Shown here piece by piece: positions 1 to 8,937 of a stretch of DNA of 64,000 nt. Position 1 is the first letter of the stretch. Every line of letters starts with the position of its first letter. The translations under genes and the position numbers were made by a program. The DNA comes from Pseudobdellovibrionaceae bacterium (GTDB lineage: Bacteria > Bdellovibrionota > Bdellovibrionia > Bdellovibrionales > Bdellovibrionaceae). Below the pieces are notes generated by a model, which saw nothing but the letters and a program-made list of their open reading frames with translations, was not told the DNA's origin and made no database searches. The DNA lies in NCBI GenBank assembly GCA_013359135.1, contig JABWCN010000017.1, positions 1 to 64,000 on the forward strand, read 5' to 3'.

Positions 1-106
1 CGATCCTGTTTGTTTGTTGCTAAACAAAAGGGTAACTGAGTTATCCACATCTTTTCATCCCTAGATGTGTCAGATCAAGTCGTAGCTTCTACAGATAATC
101 TCTACT
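1..106. other. left-edge sequence, no gene assigned
   Basis: A short open stretch on the + strand (bases 2-64) would end in ...TSFHP then TAG and could be the tail of a rightward gene that begins outside the window. Twenty residues are too few to identify it. No other feature is clear before the terminator that follows. Confidence 0.2.
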
Positions 107-141
107 AAAAAGGAGTTGAAATAGTTTTCAACTCCTTTTTT
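107..141. terminator. bidirectional rho-independent terminator
   Basis: A perfect inverted repeat, AAAAAGGAGTTGAAA and its complement separated by three bases, has A-runs on one flank and T-runs on the other. It can therefore end transcripts from either side. It touches the stop codon of the leftward LOG gene and probably terminates the leftward rlmE-rluA-LOG operon and any rightward gene from outside the window. Confidence 0.85.
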
Positions 142-664
142 AATTCCAAACAAATTGATTCATATTTTTTAGCCACTGAATAGCCGCCAAGTCGGCGGCA
201 GAAATAAATCCTTCTTTTACTCCATGTTGAGCAAATTGGTAAAAACCATCAAAATAACCATTACCATTTAAAAAACCAATAGGTTTGTCATGGATCTTAA
301 GCTGCTTCCAAGTGATAATTTCACAAATTTCATCTAGAGTTCCAAAACCACCAGGAAGAGCTATGAAAGAATCTGCTCTGTCAGCCATAATTTGCTTACG
401 TTCATGCATTGTGTTTACAATAATTAGTTCCGTGCAACCTTGATAAGCCACTTCTAATTTTACTAACTTCTCTGGTATAACTCCTACAACAGGTAATCCA
501 GCTGCAACTACTTTTTTAGCTACGTACCCCATAACCCCGGTAGATCCGCCACCATAAACTAATTGTAACTGATTTCGAATAATCCACTCACAAAACTCAT
601 CAGCAACAATTTCATATTCTTTTTTCTCAAGCCTAGCTCCACAGAATAAAGTAACAGATTTCAT
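140..664 (-). CDS. LOG family protein (nucleotide phosphoribohydrolase, TIGR00730 type)
   Basis: This 174-residue protein matches the LOG (lysine decarboxylase-like) family. Characterised members release free cytokinin-type bases from nucleoside 5'-monophosphates; the bacterial substrate is often unknown and some members act on AMP. The two signatures are visible: MHERK at residues 86-90 and PGGFGTLDE at 104-112, which form the phosphate-binding and catalytic site. A glycine-rich stretch VYGGGSTGVMG lies at 36-46. The length is typical and the protein is soluble and cytoplasmic. It is the last gene of a tight leftward operon: its ATG overlaps the TGA of the pseudouridine synthase gene by four bases. 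The older label lysine decarboxylase for this family is wrong. Confidence 0.9.
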   Translation of the reverse strand: MKSVTLFCGARLEKKEYEIVADEFCEWIIRNQLQLVYGGGSTGVMGYVAKKVVAAGLPVVGVIPEKLVKLEVAYQGCTELIIVNTMHERKQIMADRADSFIALPGGFGTLDEICEIITWKQLKIHDKPIGFLNGNGYFDGFYQFAQHGVKEGFISAADLAAIQWLKNMNQFVWN

Positions 665-1332
665 ATCAGTAGCCTCTCAACTTCAATAACCTCTGGTAAG
701 TTCAATCTTTGCTCTTTAGTCATTGCACTCAAATCTAACTTATAACTATTCAAAGCAATCCCATGCTGTTGTATGTGTTTCGAACCATACAGAGTATCAC
801 CGTGTATTGGAAAACCTCTGTAGCTCAATTCAAGACGAAGTTGGTGTGGTTTACCTGTAACTGGAAATAATAGCCAATGAATTTGTTCATCACTTAGTCG
901 TTCAACCTGCGCTTCGGTAATTGCTAAAGCACCATTTGGACTCATAAATGACCGTTTTTTTCCCCTTAGAATTTTTGATTCCCAAGTAAAACTATTGCCA
1001 ATATCTATAGGAATCAAAGTTTTTAAATTTGCTACCTGGGAAGGCCAATGAGAGAAGCTCTGTTTACTGGTGATAGCCTCATAGCTCTTACGTACTTGAT
1101 TAGTTTCAAACCATTTCTGTGCTTGTATGTGAGCCTTCTCTTTTTTTGCAAAGCATACAATTCCTGAAACTTCATAGTCTAATCTATGCACTGGAAAAAT
1201 TTGTTTTTTTAAGTAATTTTGAATCTCTAAGCCCAAAACTCTACGCGAGTCTTTCATTCTTGGAGGTACAGTTAAAACTTCTGAAGGTTTATCTACAAAA
1301 ATAAAGTTTTCATCTTCAAAAATAATTTTCAT
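661..1332 (-). CDS. RluA-family pseudouridine synthase
   Basis: The 223-residue protein carries the RluA-type catalytic motif HRLDYEVSG with Asp52, the residue that attacks uridine C6 during isomerisation to pseudouridine. The later segment with GKPHQLRLE and HGDTLYG is the usual C-terminal signature. There is no S4 RNA-binding domain, so it is a short single-domain member (TruC/RluA-like size), and the RNA target (23S rRNA or tRNA) cannot be told from sequence. It sits between rlmE and the LOG gene with four-base ATGA overlaps on both sides. Translational coupling in an RNA-modification operon is therefore likely. Confidence 0.9.
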   Translation of the reverse strand: MKIIFEDENFIFVDKPSEVLTVPPRMKDSRRVLGLEIQNYLKKQIFPVHRLDYEVSGIVCFAKKEKAHIQAQKWFETNQVRKSYEAITSKQSFSHWPSQVANLKTLIPIDIGNSFTWESKILRGKKRSFMSPNGALAITEAQVERLSDEQIHWLLFPVTGKPHQLRLELSYRGFPIHGDTLYGSKHIQQHGIALNSYKLDLSAMTKEQRLNLPEVIEVERLLI

Positions 1333-1916
1333 TTTTTATTAATTCCTATAAGAAAAATTTCTTTACTTATTTTCCTGGTGGAATCTGGTTTTAACGCTTC
1401 AACCTGGGTAAACTTTTTTTTCATTTCACTGACAAGAACTTTGTAGTCATCACTATGAAAAAACTTACATACAAAATGTCCTTTTGGGGATAAAAACAAA
1501 TCTGAAACCTCAAGAGCTTTTAAGCATAAATCTAATGATCTAGCTTGATCAGTAAACTTGATTCCTGTTGTTTTTGGAGCCATATCAGATAACACAATAT
1601 CAATTTTATCAATCTCACTTTCATTTTTTATTTGGTTCCAATCCACTTCAAAAATGTCTTGTTGATAAAAAATGTATTTTGGGTTTTTGAATGTGACAGG
1701 ATTCAAATCAATTCCTATAATTTTCCCACGGTCTCCTAATTTACTTAAACAGTACTGAGACCAAGAACCCGGACTTGCCCCCAAATCAACGATAATATGA
1801 TCTTTTTTTATCAAATTAAACTTTTTATCTATTTCCTCAAGCTTATAAATTGATCTTGCAACAAAATTCTCTTTTTTAGCTTTTTTAAAATAATGATCTC
1901 TAGGATTGTAATTCAT
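1329..1916 (-). CDS. rlmE: 23S rRNA (uridine-2'-O)-methyltransferase RlmE/FtsJ
   Basis: This SAM-dependent RNA 2'-O-methyltransferase methylates U2552 in the A-loop of 23S rRNA in E. coli. The K-D-K-E catalytic tetrad is complete: Lys25 (ARSIYKLEEID), Asp111 (DIVLSDMAP), Lys151 (HFVCKFFH) and Glu187 (SKEIFLIG). The SAM-binding loop DLGASPGSWSQY lies at 44-55. The length of 195 residues is normal. It is the first gene of the leftward operon with rluA-type and LOG genes, overlapping the next start by four bases. A GGGAA element lies just before the ATG but is close to it. Confidence 0.93.
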   Translation of the reverse strand: MNYNPRDHYFKKAKKENFVARSIYKLEEIDKKFNLIKKDHIIVDLGASPGSWSQYCLSKLGDRGKIIGIDLNPVTFKNPKYIFYQQDIFEVDWNQIKNESEIDKIDIVLSDMAPKTTGIKFTDQARSLDLCLKALEVSDLFLSPKGHFVCKFFHSDDYKVLVSEMKKKFTQVEALKPDSTRKISKEIFLIGINKK

Positions 1917-2036
1917 TTCCCAGCCTTTAACTAAATTTCTTCAAAAAGTCCATATTTATAAATCATACGGGTAAATCTGACTCGGAAACATTCATTGAAA
2001 TAGATTTTAAAACCAATTTTACAATCCCCCATAAGT

Positions 2037-2065
2037 TTGCTAGAATCCTAGGATATCTTTATAGA
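2037..2065 (+). promoter_or_regulatory. sigma70-like promoter for the small membrane protein gene
   Basis: TTGCTA at 2037-2042 and TATAGA at 2060-2065 are separated by 17 bases, a good match to a housekeeping promoter. The predicted transcript start lies about 10 bases before the ATG of the small ORF, so the leader would be short but still include its AGGTGA ribosome-binding site. Confidence 0.55.
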
Positions 2066-2079
2066 GTATAGGTGAAATC

Positions 2080-2256
2080 ATGGAAATTATATGGATCATG
2101 GGATTTTTCTTTATTTTTGTTACTTTCATTTTCTTTGTTATTGCCTTCTTTTTTCCAGAATGGCTTGGAATCACTGGATCCAAGGCAAAAGAAGTCATGC
2201 GCTCCCACCAAGAAGAAAATACAAAAGAATCTAAAAGTATTGATAAAATAAACTAG
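2080..2256 (+). CDS. small single-pass membrane protein, 58 residues
   Basis: A short ATG-started frame is preceded by AGGTGA at a suitable distance and by a plausible sigma70 promoter. Residues 4-25 are almost entirely hydrophobic (a run of Phe, Ile and Val) and form one membrane helix. PEWLG follows, then a charged tail rich in Lys, Glu and Ser. It stands alone on the + strand, in the gap between the divergent rlmE operon and the convergent receiver-DUF4388 gene, whose stop is seven bases away. I do not recognise a family. The hydrophobic-then-charged layout, the ribosome-binding site and the promoter make a real gene likely. Confidence 0.65.
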   Translation: MEIIWIMGFFFIFVTFIFFVIAFFFPEWLGITGSKAKEVMRSHQEENTKESKSIDKIN

Positions 2257-2262
2257 ACTAAC

Positions 2263-4179
2263 CTACTTTTTCTTAAACAGAACTGTAACCATGTCTTTTA
2301 AATCCATAGTGAAAATACTATCATTTTTTTTATTTTTTTTCATCATCATTTCTACTAAGCTCAATTCTCTTCTCGCCGAAATGAAGGTTGTATCCATAGC
2401 AAGAGCTTTATCAAAAGATTTTTTTGAATTTAACAGATCATTTTTAGCTTTAAAGTAAAGCCCCATAACGTAAGGGTAAAGTGCATCATATCTTTCATCA
2501 GGAGAAATCTGCATTAAATCCATTTCTACTTCTTTTAAAGTCTCTTTATTTTTCTTAGGTAAAGCGGTACCTAATTTAGCCCAAGCTAAATAGATATTAA
2601 ATTGAAAAATATTGGTATTTAATTTAGCAGCTTCCTTCAACTTTTCAAGCGCAGGTTGATATAAATTCATCAACAACTCTTTCCTGGCTTCATCAACTAA
2701 TTGAGTTGCTTTCACCTTATTCGCAGCTTCATCCTCTTCAGCTTCTTTTTCCATTTTCTGTTTAGCTTCAGTACTTAATGTCTGAATTGCTTTTTCAATA
2801 ATTAACCTTGCATCTTCCCATACTTTTATTAATTTTGGATTCTCACTTGTTGGTCTAGGACCAATTATGTTTACGATCTCAGCTTTGGCAGATTCTTTGT
2901 TGTTAAACTTTGCAAGACCATAGGTCTGTAATATCTCAAAAGCAGTCATTGTTTTAATTTGCGCTAAAACTCCATTAATAAAATCCAAATTTTCATTCTC
3001 ATTAACAAAATGAATTTCTTTAGAGAAACAGATCAACCCTTTAGTATGCAAAAAGTGTAGTGCTTTGTAGAGTGCCGTTTGGTTGTAATCTGGCACTTTA
3101 AGAAGAGTATTTAATGATGTTTTATTATTAAGTCGCCCTGGAAACCCTGATAGGCTTTTAATTAAACTCATTTTCATTGCAGGATGATCTAATTTAAAAC
3201 TTGGCGTTGGAATAATTAAATGCCCCATCCACATGGCATACAAATTTTTTAACCAAGAAATAGGAATTTTAGACGCTATCCAATCATGCATATACAAAAG
3301 TAACTGTTCAGAATCAATTGATGGCTGAGTAAGCTCAACTTCGCTTGAAGCAAAGTTTATCTTCACTTTTTTGTCAGAAATTGTTTTAGCAAGTCTGACG
3401 TTCATTTGCTCCATCATTGTCATTTCAAGTGCATGTGGACTCATTAGGTTTGAAGATATCAACCTTTGCCCCAAACGCTGATTATTTTTGGACTGCAAAG
3501 CTTTTTGAATATCATCTGTAGAAACAAAACCACTCTGAATAAGCATTTCACCAATGTAAGTTGTCTTGTCTTCAATATCCACCCCAAGAATACATCCATT
3601 TGAAAATGTAATCCCAGATACATTTGTCTCGTTAAAGTAGATATTTAAATACCCAGAACTTTTAGTTTCAGCGAGAAGGCTGTAGATAAAAGGTAGATCA
3701 TATCCAGAAATTTCATCAACGGAATCAATAATTTTACGTTTTTCTCTTGTCGTAAGATTCTCTTTAGAAAAAATGTGATACAACGACTTTAGTGGATTCT
3801 CTTTAGGCTCAACAGCTGACTTCACTAAACTTAGAACTTGCTCTAAATCAAAAGGCTTTTTTAAAAAAGCCGTGGCCTGAGTCTTTTTTAATAAATCTTG
3901 AATAGTCGACTTATCAGTATAAATTCCTGACATCAAAATGACTTTAAATTTTTTATCTGGCTGATCTCGTTTGACTTTAATAACAAACTCATCACCAGAC
4001 ATTCCTGGTAAAAGACAATCAACAAATAAATACTCTATAGGCTGTGAATTTAAAACCTGATTAGCTTCTTCAGTACCAGCTGTTGCTAAAGCGTTGATGC
4101 CTTTTTTTTCAAAAGCATCTAGCATTGACTTTCTAAGAGATTGATCATCTTCGATGATTAAGACTTTAGCATTTTCCAC
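2263..4179 (-). CDS. response regulator with DUF4388/MshEN-like middle and TPR-like C-terminus
   Basis: This is a 638-residue cytoplasmic signalling protein. Residues 5-120 are a receiver domain with the acidic pair Asp11/Asp12, phospho-acceptor Asp54 in VDCLLPGMSG, Ser84 and Lys108 in KKPF. Residues about 170-260 resemble DUF4388 (PATAN). They contain two 24-residue stretches (208-231 and 235-258, the second RLGQRLISSNLMSPHALE) that resemble the MshEN motif, which binds cyclic di-GMP in other proteins. The last 150 residues are helical with TPR-like spacing. There is no DNA-binding or enzymatic output domain. The start appears to be GTG. It lies 92 bases downstream of the STAS gene on the same strand, so co-transcription with the SpoIIE-STAS pair is likely. 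Confidence 0.75.
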   Translation of the reverse strand: MENAKVLIIEDDQSLRKSMLDAFEKKGINALATAGTEEANQVLNSQPIEYLFVDCLLPGMSGDEFVIKVKRDQPDKKFKVILMSGIYTDKSTIQDLLKKTQATAFLKKPFDLEQVLSLVKSAVEPKENPLKSLYHIFSKENLTTREKRKIIDSVDEISGYDLPFIYSLLAETKSSGYLNIYFNETNVSGITFSNGCILGVDIEDKTTYIGEMLIQSGFVSTDDIQKALQSKNNQRLGQRLISSNLMSPHALEMTMMEQMNVRLAKTISDKKVKINFASSEVELTQPSIDSEQLLLYMHDWIASKIPISWLKNLYAMWMGHLIIPTPSFKLDHPAMKMSLIKSLSGFPGRLNNKTSLNTLLKVPDYNQTALYKALHFLHTKGLICFSKEIHFVNENENLDFINGVLAQIKTMTAFEILQTYGLAKFNNKESAKAEIVNIIGPRPTSENPKLIKVWEDARLIIEKAIQTLSTEAKQKMEKEAEEDEAANKVKATQLVDEARKELLMNLYQPALEKLKEAAKLNTNIFQFNIYLAWAKLGTALPKKNKETLKEVEMDLMQISPDERYDALYPYVMGLYFKAKNDLLNSKKSFDKALAMDTTFISARRELSLVEMMMKKNKKNDSIFTMDLKDMVTVLFKKK

Positions 4180-4271
4180 AATTCATCTATCGGAACAAAT
4201 GAAAAAATATTTAGCTAATAGCTAATTATCCCAAGGGACTAGACCAAAAACCAGTTTCCAAATCAAACGTA

Positions 4272-4742
4272 TTATTTTTTTATAAACTTAAAGTACTTAG
4301 ATTCGATTACATCCATCTCCATCTCTGCTCCTGAGTCATCAGTAACTTTAGCTGGGGAATTTAATCCATTTTGGGAATACTCATGTCCTAAACGGAAAAG
4401 GATGTTTTTTTCTGTTCCGTTTTCCTCATTATAATAAGGAACAAAAAAAGAGGAAACAATTGCATTTGTTGGTAAAAAGCCGTCAACCATATTAATTTGA
4501 TCGACTATAATTTTAGGGCAATTTACAAAATTAATTTGAGAGTTTTTACTTGAGCTTAACCACTTAATCCATTCTCTAATACCACAAGAATTGATACTTT
4601 TTAAGTTCTTCAAATCTATTTCTATATTCCCTGTATCACTAAGCTTTAAAATATTAAAATCAACGTCTTCATCTATAATACCAGACATTGCAATTTTTTC
4701 TGTAGCATTAGAATTTTCTTTTTTAAACTCAAATTTAGCCAT
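4272..4742 (-). CDS. STAS-domain protein (anti-sigma antagonist-like)
   Basis: This 156-residue protein has the layout of a STAS domain. Two short strands come first, then the segment IDLKNLKSINSCGIREWIKW, in which Ser52 falls where anti-sigma factor antagonists of the SpoIIAA/RsbV type are phosphorylated. A further 50 residues follow the core. It lies 16 bases after the SpoIIE-type phosphatase gene and has an AAGGA ribosome-binding site, so the two are very likely a phosphatase-substrate pair. No anti-sigma kinase is present beside it. The sequence is divergent and the family assignment rests on layout and context. Confidence 0.65.
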   Translation of the reverse strand: MAKFEFKKENSNATEKIAMSGIIDEDVDFNILKLSDTGNIEIDLKNLKSINSCGIREWIKWLSSSKNSQINFVNCPKIIVDQINMVDGFLPTNAIVSSFFVPYYNEENGTEKNILFRLGHEYSQNGLNSPAKVTDDSGAEMEMDVIESKYFKFIKK

Positions 4743-4758
4743 AACAATCCTTTTTTAT

Positions 4759-6600
4759 TTAATAAACTTTATTTTTAACCACAAAAAAAGTCACATCATC
4801 AACCAAACTACTACCTTTTCTATATTCATTCATAATTTTAGCAAACTTTTTAATAAATTCATCAGAATTTGTCTTCATATTAAAACATTCTATGATGGTT
4901 TTAATAAACTCTCTTTCGCCCCAAGGTTGACCAGAAGGATCAACAACATCAGGAACTCCATCAGTATAAAAATAAATCAAATCATCATTTTCAAACCTAA
5001 CTGTTGTCTCTTGATACAAACTGTCTCTACTTTGCCCTAACCGAGGACTATTAACATCATTTAATGGAATTAAATCTTTCTTTTTAATTGATTTTGTTGA
5101 ATTTTTTATCAAGTATGGAGCTTCATGTGAAGCATTAGCGTATGTAAAATCACTTGTTATCGTATCATAACAACCAATAAAAAAAGTCATCATTAAACGG
5201 CCTCTAGAAACTTCATATATGCAGTGATTTAAATATTCTAGAGCCTTAGCAGGACCTACATTAAGGGATTCAATAATTACAGCTGCTGACTTGGCAGCGC
5301 TAGTTATCAATGCAGAGGGCGCTCCATGCCCAGTAGCATCTCCAATCCAAAAAAATAACTTTGTTCCAACCTGACAATAATGCCACCAATCTCCACCACA
5401 TTCACTAGCTGGTTCATAAAATCCAGAAATTTCAATATTATCATATTTTTTTCTAGCCTCTGGAAACAGTGTCTCTTGAACTGTTTTTGCTGTTTGCAAC
5501 TCATTTTCCATTCTAGCTTTCTCTGCAGTTTGTTTTAGTAAACGCAAAATTTCCTCTGACATTCGATTGAAATTGTCAGCAAGCACTCCAACTTCATCGG
5601 ATGACTTGATCTGAACTTTGGTAGTGAAGTCTCCTTCACTCACCTTCTGAGTTGCAGTAAAGAGTAATGTAATAGCATTCGTTATACTTGATGAGGCAAA
5701 TAAAGAAATTATTGTTGTTACCGCAATTAATATTACAAAAAAGATAATAGATTTTTTTAATAAAATATCAAGAGCTGACAAAGCTCTGCTCTTTAATACA
5801 GAAGATATTACTGTCAATCCTCCTATACCCACTTGTGCATAGGAAATAATAAATTCTTTTTTGTCAGCAGCACTGGCTATTTCAACCCCATTCAATGAAC
5901 TGATTCTATTTTTTTCTATAAATTTAACATCAACTAAAGTTTTAAAGTTTTTATTGATCACATCTGTCGAACCTAACCTAATTTTAGCAGATTTATCTAC
6001 CAAAAATAATTTTTGAGCTCCAGAATTCTGAAATACGTCTTGTAATTCTCCCAACTGAAAGACAATCACAAAAAATAAAGACTTATTATTCTTTAAGTCT
6101 TTAGGGGGAACCTTCTCTATCATTAGAAAATGGGAGTCAGAACCAAAGCTATAAACTGTTCTTTCGTTATCTTTTACATAGTATATTTCTTGAGATAGTA
6201 TTGTTTCAATTTTATCTTTATTTTGATTAAAAATATCATTATTCTTCTGTAGATACTGAATAAGTTTATATCTTTTACTATCTAAATCAACTTCGTAAGC
6301 TAACAAAAGTTCAGTGTTAGATTCACTTTTAAAATATTCTGAAGCAAACGGGTCAAAAGAATTTTTTGTTAAAAAATCTTGAAATATAAATTTATTAGAA
6401 GACATTATTGAGGTCAGTTGAGTTTTTATTTGAGTTGCAATGGTCTGTGTCAAGTTTCCACTTGAATCGAAAACGTATGCAATTTTGTCAGTTTCAAAAA
6501 TTTTCATTGCCAATATTAAATAAGCAGAAAGTGTGATCAAAGGAATAAGAGTTAATAAAACTAGAATTTTATATCTTAATGAAAATTTGTTTTTTTGCAC
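4759..6600 (-). CDS. membrane-anchored HAMP-SpoIIE (PP2C-type) serine phosphatase
   Basis: The 613-residue protein has a membrane helix at residues 9-31, a sensor region of about 250 residues facing the periplasm, and a second helix near 280-305. A HAMP linker follows (about 305-358), then a short coiled coil (EKARMENELQTAKTVQETLFP) and a SpoIIE/PP2C catalytic domain from about 380. Metal-binding motifs are intact: CGGDWWHY, GDATGHGAPSA and YTDGVPDV. Enzymes of this kind remove phosphate from STAS-domain proteins, and the next gene encodes one. The start is GTG with no clear ribosome-binding site. A TATAAT box lies about 40 bases upstream. The sensor region resembles no family I can name. Confidence 0.85.
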   Translation of the reverse strand: MQKNKFSLRYKILVLLTLIPLITLSAYLILAMKIFETDKIAYVFDSSGNLTQTIATQIKTQLTSIMSSNKFIFQDFLTKNSFDPFASEYFKSESNTELLLAYEVDLDSKRYKLIQYLQKNNDIFNQNKDKIETILSQEIYYVKDNERTVYSFGSDSHFLMIEKVPPKDLKNNKSLFFVIVFQLGELQDVFQNSGAQKLFLVDKSAKIRLGSTDVINKNFKTLVDVKFIEKNRISSLNGVEIASAADKKEFIISYAQVGIGGLTVISSVLKSRALSALDILLKKSIIFFVILIAVTTIISLFASSSITNAITLLFTATQKVSEGDFTTKVQIKSSDEVGVLADNFNRMSEEILRLLKQTAEKARMENELQTAKTVQETLFPEARKKYDNIEISGFYEPASECGGDWWHYCQVGTKLFFWIGDATGHGAPSALITSAAKSAAVIIESLNVGPAKALEYLNHCIYEVSRGRLMMTFFIGCYDTITSDFTYANASHEAPYLIKNSTKSIKKKDLIPLNDVNSPRLGQSRDSLYQETTVRFENDDLIYFYTDGVPDVVDPSGQPWGEREFIKTIIECFNMKTNSDEFIKKFAKIMNEYRKGSSLVDDVTFFVVKNKVY

Positions 6601-6639
6601 AATTTAATTCTAAAGAGAATTTAAAGTTTTGATAAGCAG

Positions 6640-6645
6640 ATTATA
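6640..6645 (-). promoter_or_regulatory. candidate -10 element for the SpoIIE-STAS operon
   Basis: On the minus strand this reads TATAAT, a perfect -10 hexamer, about 40 bases before the GTG of the phosphatase gene. No good -35 hexamer is visible at standard spacing, so this rests on the -10 alone. The rest of the 171-base divergent gap to the FecR-type gene holds nothing else I can identify. Confidence 0.35.
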
Positions 6646-6771
6646 TTCTATCTTCTCAAGGTCCAGTCTTCTTCCTTGGCCCAGCAAAAGAATGAAGCTC
6701 TAATAAAATAAGAACTACTATTTCTAGACTTAAGTTGTAGCTATTTTTCACAAAGACAACCGAGAGAGTTA

Positions 6772-8937
6772 ATGGCTATGGTAAAATTTAACAAGACAGA
6801 CCGAGTGATACTCTCGGTTGCTATTATAATCTTAATCGTTTACTCATACTTTTTGTATGACGATACTTTTCTATTTAGTATAGACTCTAGCAACGAAAAG
6901 CAGATAGGTTCGCTATCAATGTCTTCTAATGATGTTCGAAAAAAAACGCTTGAAAGTTTTCAGTGGATACCTGCAAAAAGTAATCAATCACTTAATGAAA
7001 AAGATAGTATCTTTACTGGTGAAAAATCTAGCGCCGTCATCAAATTAAATGATGGATCGTTGATAAAATTGGGTGAAAATTCTTTGATTTCACTCACAAC
7101 AAGATCTGGCAATGTAGAATTAAATTTAAAATATGGAGAAATTCAAACTGAAATCAAAGCAAGCACAAAAGTTCAATTAAAAACTGAAGGCGAGAATTTA
7201 GTATTAGAAAACAATAAAAAAAATATCTCTAAAGTCAAAATCAAAAAATCAAAATTATCTTCTGCCAAACTTGACTTACTTGAAGGATCTGTCAGTCTTA
7301 GTTCAAAGACGAGCAATCAAAAACTGGCACTTAAAAAAAATGAAACTCTTGACGTTGCAAGTACCAAACTATCCTTTCCTCCAGCCTTAACTCAATTACA
7401 AGGTAAGATAGATCTCATAACACCTGAGCAGATGAAAATTGTTTTGATCAATCCTAAACAAGGATTTTTTCTTAATTGGAGTGGTAAAAACACAACTAAT
7501 GAAAAACTTGTTATTGCTAAGGACAAAGAATTCCAAAATGAAATTCTAACTAAAACGAATATCCCACCTAAAATTTTTATTAACGAACTAAGTGATGGTA
7601 TTTTCTATTGGAAAGTAGTTGGAAAAGATGTTAAAAACTCAGACATTACTTCTAGCATACAGACTTTTGATATCAAGACCTTAAAAAAACCAGAAATTGT
7701 TTCACCTCTTAATAATAGTAGTATACAGCTTTTAACAAAAACTGACGTCAAAACTCACAAAGGTGAAGTGGTTTACAACTGGGAAAGTGACTTTGCTCTT
7801 TTTGAATATCAACTATCAAATGACGACATTTTTAATAAAATAATAGATACAAAAAAAATAACTGAAAAAAAACTCTCTCTGGCTTTACCACAGGGTCAGT
7901 ACTATTTTAAAATTCGAGGCTTATATAACAACCAATACTCAGAATGGAGCACTGTCAACAAAATCAACATTTTGACAACTAAAATAAAAGAGTTACCTCC
8001 TTTAGCTCCCACTTTAATAACTAAGAATCTTAGTAGCACAATCAAAATTTCCCCCAGACAACCAAGTTCAATTTCACCTGTATTAATCAGATGGAATAAA
8101 GTGAACAAAGCAAGCAAATATATTGTCGAGTTATCGCAAGATAGTCAGTTCACAAAAACTCAAAATTATGAGACAACAAACAACGCTTTGTCATTTACCC
8201 CAACAGATACGCCTCTTTATTTTATCAGAGTCAAAGCTCAGTCACCAGAGGGTCTGCAAAGTAATTACAGCGACGTAGGGAATATTAAGACAGAACTTCC
8301 TAATCCAATTTTAGAGTTAAACGAGTCTCTTATTGTAAAATCGGGAGGAATCGGCGAAAAAGCCCCTTCTGTTAAATTTGAACTCAATTGGAATCAACTT
8401 CCCTTTGTAAATACTTACTTTGTCGAACAATCAACAACCTCTGACTTTAAAAATGTAACAAGTACTAAGACAGGACAAAACAAATCAACTATTGAGGTTA
8501 ATAAACCCGGAATTTTTCACTTTAGAGTCATTGCATCTATTGATTCCACTTCTTTGAAAGCCAATCTAATTTCTAACATTAAAACAGCTACCTACGACTT
8601 CAAGCAAAAACTTAAGAGTCCTGACCTACTAGAACCAAGAAACAAACTCACTGTTTTTTTACAAAAGGATGTCGAGCCCTTTATTTGGACCAACTGGGAA
8701 AAAGAAAAACTTGCTGTTAATTATTCAATACAAATTTCTGATAGCCCAGACTTCTCTAAACCTTTACTAGAAAAAACAATGACAGATAACAAGTTTTTAC
8801 TTAAAGAAAAGCTGCCTCTCGGGAACATATATTGGCGTGTAAAAGCCAACGCCAAAGATCCAGCTATGAGCTCTTCTTGGTCAAAACCTAGTGAATTCAT
8901 TCTTAATCATAACAAAAACAACGAGGCTTTCCAATGA
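6772..8937 (+). CDS. FecR-domain exported protein with repeated beta-sandwich (FnIII-like) modules
   Basis: This is a 721-residue protein with an N-terminal signal anchor (residues 11-29), so most of it lies in the periplasm. Residues about 60-200 fit a FecR domain: SAVIKLNDGSLIKLGENSLISL and a following KYGEIQTEI strand. The rest consists of repeated modules, each with a Trp-bearing strand, a phrase like VELSQDSQFTK or IQISDSPDFSK, and a closing YFRV/YWRV strand, as in bacterial fibronectin III-type repeats. Its stop codon overlaps the start of the CheA-like kinase gene (ATGA), which suggests that the two are made together and act together. FecR domains usually relay envelope signals to sigma factors, but none is encoded here. 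GAGAG precedes the ATG. Confidence 0.75.
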   Translation: MAMVKFNKTDRVILSVAIIILIVYSYFLYDDTFLFSIDSSNEKQIGSLSMSSNDVRKKTLESFQWIPAKSNQSLNEKDSIFTGEKSSAVIKLNDGSLIKLGENSLISLTTRSGNVELNLKYGEIQTEIKASTKVQLKTEGENLVLENNKKNISKVKIKKSKLSSAKLDLLEGSVSLSSKTSNQKLALKKNETLDVASTKLSFPPALTQLQGKIDLITPEQMKIVLINPKQGFFLNWSGKNTTNEKLVIAKDKEFQNEILTKTNIPPKIFINELSDGIFYWKVVGKDVKNSDITSSIQTFDIKTLKKPEIVSPLNNSSIQLLTKTDVKTHKGEVVYNWESDFALFEYQLSNDDIFNKIIDTKKITEKKLSLALPQGQYYFKIRGLYNNQYSEWSTVNKINILTTKIKELPPLAPTLITKNLSSTIKISPRQPSSISPVLIRWNKVNKASKYIVELSQDSQFTKTQNYETTNNALSFTPTDTPLYFIRVKAQSPEGLQSNYSDVGNIKTELPNPILELNESLIVKSGGIGEKAPSVKFELNWNQLPFVNTYFVEQSTTSDFKNVTSTKTGQNKSTIEVNKPGIFHFRVIASIDSTSLKANLISNIKTATYDFKQKLKSPDLLEPRNKLTVFLQKDVEPFIWTNWEKEKLAVNYSIQISDSPDFSKPLLEKTMTDNKFLLKEKLPLGNIYWRVKANAKDPAMSSSWSKPSEFILNHNKNNEAFQ

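Noticed and set aside
41-49. Perfect DnaA box TTATCCACA
   Set aside because: A single nine-base site is expected about once by chance in a window of this size, and no cluster, AT-rich unwinding region or dnaA/dnaN gene is near.
1119-1304. Rightward frame inside the pseudouridine synthase gene
   Set aside because: It is antisense to a well-supported gene with catalytic motifs, and has no ribosome-binding site.
4591-5040. 149-codon rightward frame across the STAS and phosphatase genes
   Set aside because: It is antisense to both genes, is rich in Ile, Phe, Ser and Asn as expected for a shadow frame, and resembles no family.
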